From Candidatus Colwellbacteria bacterium GWA2_46_10 (GTDB lineage Bacteria; Patescibacteriota; Minisyncoccia; UBA6257; Colwellbacteraceae): a stretch of DNA of 15,729 nt. Shown piece by piece: positions 13,397 to 15,729 of this stretch. A program made the translations under genes and the position numbers. Numbering within the stretch: position 1 is the stretch's first letter; every line of letters starts with the position of its first letter. Below the pieces are notes generated by a model. The model made no database searches. It had not been told where the DNA came from and saw only the letters and a list, made by a program, of their open reading frames with translations. The stretch is taken from the NCBI GenBank assembly GCA_001817635.1, contig MHIS01000018.1:5276-21004 (forward strand), written 5' to 3'.

Positions 13397-13927
13397 ATGT
13401 CCCCGAATAAAGGAAACCTGAATAGAGGCGTATACAAAAAGGTTCCATCCGCGGGGTTTATAGTCTACAGGCAGACAAAGGACGGCCCAAAGTTTTTAAT
13501 AATGTACCACAGGGGTGGTTATTGGAATTTTCCCAAAGGGAGAATAGAGCACATGGAGAATAGCACAGAAACTGCTCTTAGAGAATTAGAAGAGGAAACC
13601 GGACTCAAGCCCGCAGAAGTCAAGATAAAAAATAACTTTAAAACTCACGAAACATTTAAATTTACTGTGGGGGCAGAAAAGATCCAAAAAGTAGTTACAT
13701 TGTATCTAGCGGAAACCACCAAGAAGGGAATCGACATCTCCAGAGGAGACAAAGAGGAAGGATTTGGATGGTTCCTATATAGAGATGCAAGAAAACTTTT
13801 TACTAATTACAGAGAAAGCCAAACGGTACTAAGAAAAGCCTCCAACTTTATTCGGGGGAAACCTCACTATCATCAGAAGAAGCCTTCTGCGAAGCCCTTA
13901 CCCCAGCGCTTTGCAAAACGGACTTAA
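13397..13927 (+). CDS. Nudix hydrolase, possibly of the Ap4A hydrolase type
   Basis: A 176-residue Nudix protein. The Nudix box is complete: Gly48, Glu54, then Arg62-Glu63-Leu64 and Glu66-Glu67-Thr68-Gly69-Leu70, matching GX5EX7REUXEEXGU. The preceding YWNFPKGRIE (42-51) is the form often seen in diadenosine tetraphosphate hydrolases, so a dinucleoside polyphosphate or another nucleoside diphosphate derivative is the likely substrate; this is inference. After about residue 150 comes a basic tail (RGKPHYHQKKPSAKPLPQRF) that is not part of the fold. The DNA for the last 26 codons overlaps the 3' end of rplT on the other strand. The ATG is one base after the MFS stop, with no room for a separate promoter. 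Confidence 0.92.
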   Translation: MSPNKGNLNRGVYKKVPSAGFIVYRQTKDGPKFLIMYHRGGYWNFPKGRIEHMENSTETALRELEEETGLKPAEVKIKNNFKTHETFKFTVGAEKIQKVVTLYLAETTKKGIDISRGDKEEGFGWFLYRDARKLFTNYRESQTVLRKASNFIRGKPHYHQKKPSAKPLPQRFAKRT

Positions 13928-14243
13928 AAGTCTCGGGTTCGTTCTCTGCTAGATCAGCTAGAATCTTTCTGTCTAATTTAATCCCTTTTTGCTTGAGAAC
14001 ATTTATTAACTGGCTGTACGTGATACCACCCTCCCTAGAGGCTGCGTTAATCTTCACCTGCCAGAGGGTGCGCTTGTCGCGCTTACGGGTTTTGCGATCG
14101 CGGTATGCATAAGTCCAAGCCTTAAGCAGGGCTTGGCGGGCACGGCGCACCTTACTTTTCCTGTTCCACCTGTAACCCTTAACTTGGCGCAGGAGCTTGC
14201 GGCGTTTTTTAATAGTATTGGTTCCTTTGCGGGCTCTAGGCAT
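13848..14243 (-). CDS. rplT: 50S ribosomal protein L20
   Basis: Ribosomal protein bL20, essential for early large-subunit assembly. The family pattern is clear: KGTNTIKKRRKLLRQVKGYR (6-25), KAWTYAYRDRKTRKRDKRTL (41-60), KINAASREGGITYSQLI (64-80) and GIKLDRKILADLAENEPETF (90-109). At 131 residues it exceeds the usual 115-120 by a polar, acidic C-terminal tail (about 114-131, ASQKASSDDSEVSPE at the end). That tail is encoded in the 80-base convergent overlap with the Nudix gene. The ATG overlaps the end of rpmI by eight bases, the coupled arrangement expected of this operon. In other bacteria L20 represses its own operon. Confidence 0.97.
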   Translation of the reverse strand: MPRARKGTNTIKKRRKLLRQVKGYRWNRKSKVRRARQALLKAWTYAYRDRKTRKRDKRTLWQVKINAASREGGITYSQLINVLKQKGIKLDRKILADLAENEPETFKSVLQSAGVRASQKASSDDSEVSPE

Positions 14244-14436
14244 GGTTTATTAATCTATCTCTAACGTTGGAGTGATCAGCTCCGCTTATGCTCTTCAAGT
14301 TGCGCTTAAGGCGGGTAGCGCCACCCGTGCGCTTGGCTTTGTTGTGTCCCAAACCCTGCTTTCTGCGAAGCATCTTGCCGGTCTTGGTAATCTTAATTCT
14401 TTTTGTATAGCTTTTCTTTGCCATGACTCTTGCCAT
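14236..14436 (-). CDS. rpmI: 50S ribosomal protein L35
   Basis: Ribosomal protein bL35, a small basic large-subunit protein. The frame gives 66 residues. The typical L35 start is the inner MAKKSYTKRIKITKTGKMLR, so initiation at the second ATG (14424, 62 residues) is as likely as at 14436. Neither start has a clear ribosome site. Other family features are RRKQGLGHNKAKRTGG and a C-terminal DRLINHA. It lies between infC and rplT in the standard order, with a 64-base leader containing a hairpin on the infC side. Confidence 0.95.
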   Translation of the reverse strand: MARVMAKKSYTKRIKITKTGKMLRRKQGLGHNKAKRTGGATRLKRNLKSISGADHSNVRDRLINHA

Positions 14437-14456
14437 ATATATATGGATATAAAGCA

Positions 14457-14477
14457 GGGCTTATTCTAAGCAAGCCC
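14457..14477 (-). promoter_or_regulatory. Hairpin between infC and rpmI
   Basis: GGGCTT (14457-14462) and AAGCCC (14472-14477) form a 6-bp stem with a 9-base loop; an inner GCTT/AAGC pairing can compete with it. There is no T run after it on the minus strand, so it is unlikely to be a terminator. Its place in the infC-rpmI gap suits an RNA processing site or L20-dependent control element, known in other bacteria, but no L20-binding match was established. Confidence 0.35.
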
Positions 14478-14500
14478 GGGGTTTAAATCAAGTTTTGAGT

Positions 14501-15031
14501 CTACCCTATCGGATCTATTTGGGTGATGAGACCCCTGCCCCCCGCCTTTACCTCTTGGATTATCCTGTGGGGAGTTTCCACCTTAGCCAAGAATTCCTTA
14601 AGCTTGGTTCTGGCAAAATCCTGCATGCCTTTTTCTCTTCCTCTTAGAGTAACCTGGACTTCCACCTTGTGTCCTGCCTGGAGGAACTCTTCAAGGCGCT
14701 TGAGCTTGAAGGAAAGGTCGTGCGCTCCCTCTCTGGGGCTTATCTGAACTCTCTTTGATTCAGGGACCCTTTGCTGCTGTTTCTTTAACTCCTTCTCCTT
14801 TTGGTATCGGAATTTATCAAAGCTGATAATGCGAGCAACTGGAGGATTGGCGCTTTCCGTTATCAAAACCAGATCAAGGCCTGCTTCTTTGGCTTTCTCT
14901 TGGGCTTCCGCCAAAGACAAGACGCCCAAATTCTCGCTCTTTTCTCCCAAAACTCTGAGTTGAGGCACTTTAATAGCCCCGTTGACCTTGAGGTCGAGTT
15001 CTTTGATATAGTGCTTTGTTCTATTAGCCAA
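14501..15031 (-). CDS. infC: Translation initiation factor IF-3
   Basis: IF-3 binds the 30S subunit, prevents premature joining of 50S and checks start-codon pairing. The N-terminal domain shows KVNGAIKVPQLRVLGE, SLAEAQEKAKEAGLDLVLI and NPPVARIISFDKF; a charged linker (KEKELKKQQQR) leads to the C-terminal domain with RVQISPREGAHDLSFKLKRL and RGREKGMQDFA. The open frame continues upstream to 15139, but the extra 36 residues look unlike IF-3 and would run into the divergent DUF4870 gene. I place the start at TTG 15031. That gives 176 residues and 14 residues before KVNG, close to E. coli IF-3 (180). No ATG or GTG is available nearby. A non-ATG start is a known feature of infC in E. coli (AUU), where it allows self-regulation. 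Confidence 0.93.
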   Translation of the reverse strand: MANRTKHYIKELDLKVNGAIKVPQLRVLGEKSENLGVLSLAEAQEKAKEAGLDLVLITESANPPVARIISFDKFRYQKEKELKKQQQRVPESKRVQISPREGAHDLSFKLKRLEEFLQAGHKVEVQVTLRGREKGMQDFARTKLKEFLAKVETPHRIIQEVKAGGRGLITQIDPIG

Positions 15032-15038
15032 TGTTAAA

Positions 15039-15067
15039 AGAGTACTGTACCGGGGGCTGTTAATCAA
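15039..15067 (-). promoter_or_regulatory. Candidate promoter for infC-rpmI-rplT
   Basis: On the minus strand TTGATT (15067-15062), a 17-base spacer and TACTCT (15044-15039, only the TAnnnT positions match) precede the proposed TTG start at 15031 by seven bases. The -10 box is weak, so this is tentative. Confidence 0.3.
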
Positions 15068-15071
15068 TGGA

Positions 15072-15101
15072 TTGGCGTACGTTGTTTTTCTGGTGTATAT
15101 T
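15072..15101 (+). promoter_or_regulatory. Candidate promoter for the DUF4870-like gene
   Basis: TTGGCG (15072-15077), an 18-base spacer and TATATT (15096-15101) precede the ATG at 15108 by six bases. It faces away from the infC promoter candidate in a 76-base divergent gap. Confidence 0.45.
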
Positions 15102-15107
15102 TGGGGT

Positions 15108-15440
15108 ATGGCAGACAAAAAGAATACGGGCATGGCCATAGTGGCCTATTTGATCTTCTTCTTGCCTCTCCTAACGGAGGCGAAGAAAGATCCGTTCGTG
15201 AAGTATCACGTGAGGCAGGGATTGGGGCTTTTGATAACGTTCTTTGCGCTGAGGTTCATCACGCTTTTCTTGATAGCGCCCCTCTTCTACCTCGTTGGTT
15301 TTCTCTTCATGTCCATCCTCTACGCAATAAACCTCTTTCTGTTGGCGCTTTTGGTCTTGGGGATCATGAATGCTGCCAAAGGAGAAGAGAAGCCCTTGCC
15401 GCTGATCGGCAAGTGGGCGGACAAGCTTTTGAAGTTTTAG
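15108..15440 (+). CDS. Small DUF4870/Tic20-like membrane protein
   Basis: A 110-residue protein with about three hydrophobic stretches: 9-22 (MAIVAYLIFFLPLL), 38-61 and 63-88. The segment DPFVKYHVRQGLGL (28-41) after the first helix is the hallmark of the DUF4870/Tic20-like family of small bacterial membrane proteins, whose function is not established. The C-terminus is a short amphipathic, basic tail (LIGKWADKLLKF). The frame can be extended back to a TTG at 15072, but ATG 15108 gives the family's usual N-terminus (MADKKNTG) and sits six bases after a -10-like box. It is divergent from infC and is followed by a strong hairpin. Confidence 0.82.
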   Translation: MADKKNTGMAIVAYLIFFLPLLTEAKKDPFVKYHVRQGLGLLITFFALRFITLFLIAPLFYLVGFLFMSILYAINLFLLALLVLGIMNAAKGEEKPLPLIGKWADKLLKF

Positions 15441-15460
15441 TTGTGGGTTGAATAGAAATA

Positions 15461-15492
15461 AGCAGAGCCCCGTTACGTAGCGGGGTTCTGCT
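15461..15492 (+). terminator. Strong hairpin after the DUF4870-like gene
   Basis: Arms AGCAGAGCCCCG (15461-15472) and CGGGGTTCTGCT (15481-15492) pair over 12 positions with one G-T wobble, around an 8-base loop. It starts 20 bases after the stop codon. Only a weak T-rich tail (TGTTG) follows, so it may be a terminator of low efficiency or a 3'-end stabilising hairpin. Confidence 0.6.
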
Positions 15493-15729
15493 TGTTGGAC
15501 GTCATACGTAAAAGTTGGAATCAGCTCTCAGCGTGGATATTTGAGGCATACGATGCCATTCAGACTCTCCCAGATATGACAAAACCCCATTCTTTGGGGT
15601 CTTAGTATCACATCTACTTAATGGAATCGGAGACTTAAAAATAGAAACGACCGACACTGAGGGTTCTCTTTCAATCCGAAGACTTGGGAGAACCCTCAGG
15701 GGGTCGGGTGGTCAGGTCAGACGTAGTCC
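15493..15729 (-). other. Gene-free right end with a long structured inverted repeat
   Basis: No convincing reading frame lies in these 237 bases. A 12-bp perfect inverted repeat (CTGAGGGTTCTC at 15657-15668, GAGAACCCTCAG at 15688-15699) encloses 19 bases. On the minus strand the enclosed part folds further into a 5-bp stem with one bulged G, closed by a C(UUCG)G tetraloop; outside, CCGAC/GTCGG can add five pairs. Such stacking suggests a structured RNA read leftwards and ending at the terminator near 15584. I compared it by eye with tmRNA, RNase P RNA, SRP RNA, 5S rRNA and tRNA and found no match. It could also be a structured 3' untranslated region. Confidence 0.4.
15584..15600 (-). terminator. 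Intrinsic terminator-like hairpin facing left
   Basis: ACCCCA (15584-15589) and TGGGGT (15595-15600) form a 6-bp GC-rich stem with a 5-base loop. Read on the minus strand it is followed directly by TTTTG, as in a rho-independent terminator. It would end a minus-strand transcript that comes from beyond the right edge and passes through the inverted repeat at 15657-15699. Confidence 0.5.

Noticed and set aside
15072..15107. N-terminal extension of the DUF4870-like gene to TTG 15072
   Set aside because: ATG 15108 gives the expected N-terminus and follows a -10-like box by six bases; the extension would overlap the promoter.
15705..15729. GGTCAGGTC near the right edge as part of an SRP (4.5S) RNA
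   Set aside because: The following bases do not continue the conserved loop sequence of SRP domain IV, and no matching strand or GGAA tetraloop is present.
1..15729. CRISPR array, insertion sequence, prophage or tRNA genes
   Set aside because: No spaced direct repeats, transposase, integrase, phage structural gene or cloverleaf was seen on either strand.

Overview
The gene set and style point to a member of the Candidate Phyla Radiation (Patescibacteria), most likely a Parcubacteria-type genome. The indicators are short intergenic gaps, several overlapping genes, small or domain-trimmed versions of familiar proteins, a VirB6/TrbL-like membrane protein of the kind common in these genomes, and few Shine-Dalgarno sites. 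TGA is used as a stop (end of the Mur ligase gene, 7472-7474), so this is not a lineage that reads TGA as glycine. The taxonomic call is inference; there is no rRNA gene in the window.

Layout. Bases 1-4243 form a minus-strand block: a UvrD/PcrA helicase, then rsmA, then a large VirB6/TrbL-like membrane protein that runs off the left edge without a stop. A secreted LysM-M23 protein follows on the plus strand (to 5173), convergent with a DksA/TraR zinc-finger gene on the minus strand (5287-5619). A divergent promoter region at 5620-5681 separates that gene from a tight plus-strand run (5682-11418): ruvA, a Mur ligase, a beta-CASP metallo-beta-lactamase RNase, a LOG-like protein, an 83-residue EF-Tu-domain-2-like protein and a Kef-type antiporter with an RCK domain.

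A family 4-like uracil-DNA glycosylase lies on the minus strand (11422-12039), divergent from a second plus-strand cluster (12078-13927): a membrane-anchored Clp-N protein without an ATPase, a half-size MFS protein and a Nudix hydrolase. The Nudix gene overlaps tail to tail with rplT of the conserved infC-rpmI-rplT operon (13848-15031, minus strand). A small DUF4870/Tic20-like membrane protein (15108-15440) and a strong hairpin follow. The last 240 bases hold no gene but contain a terminator-like hairpin and a long structured inverted repeat, best read as the 3' part of a minus-strand RNA that enters from beyond the right edge.

How the genes relate: most are housekeeping genes for DNA repair and recombination (helicase, RuvA, UDG), ribosome and translation (RsmA, IF3, L35, L20), envelope (Mur ligase, M23, VirB6-like) and RNA turnover (beta-CASP). 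The most unusual items are a glycosylase that has lost all four Fe-S cysteines, the stand-alone membrane Clp-N protein with its half-MFS neighbour, repeated -10-like boxes 6-9 bases upstream of start codons suggesting leaderless mRNAs, and the unexplained RNA-like structure at the right edge.
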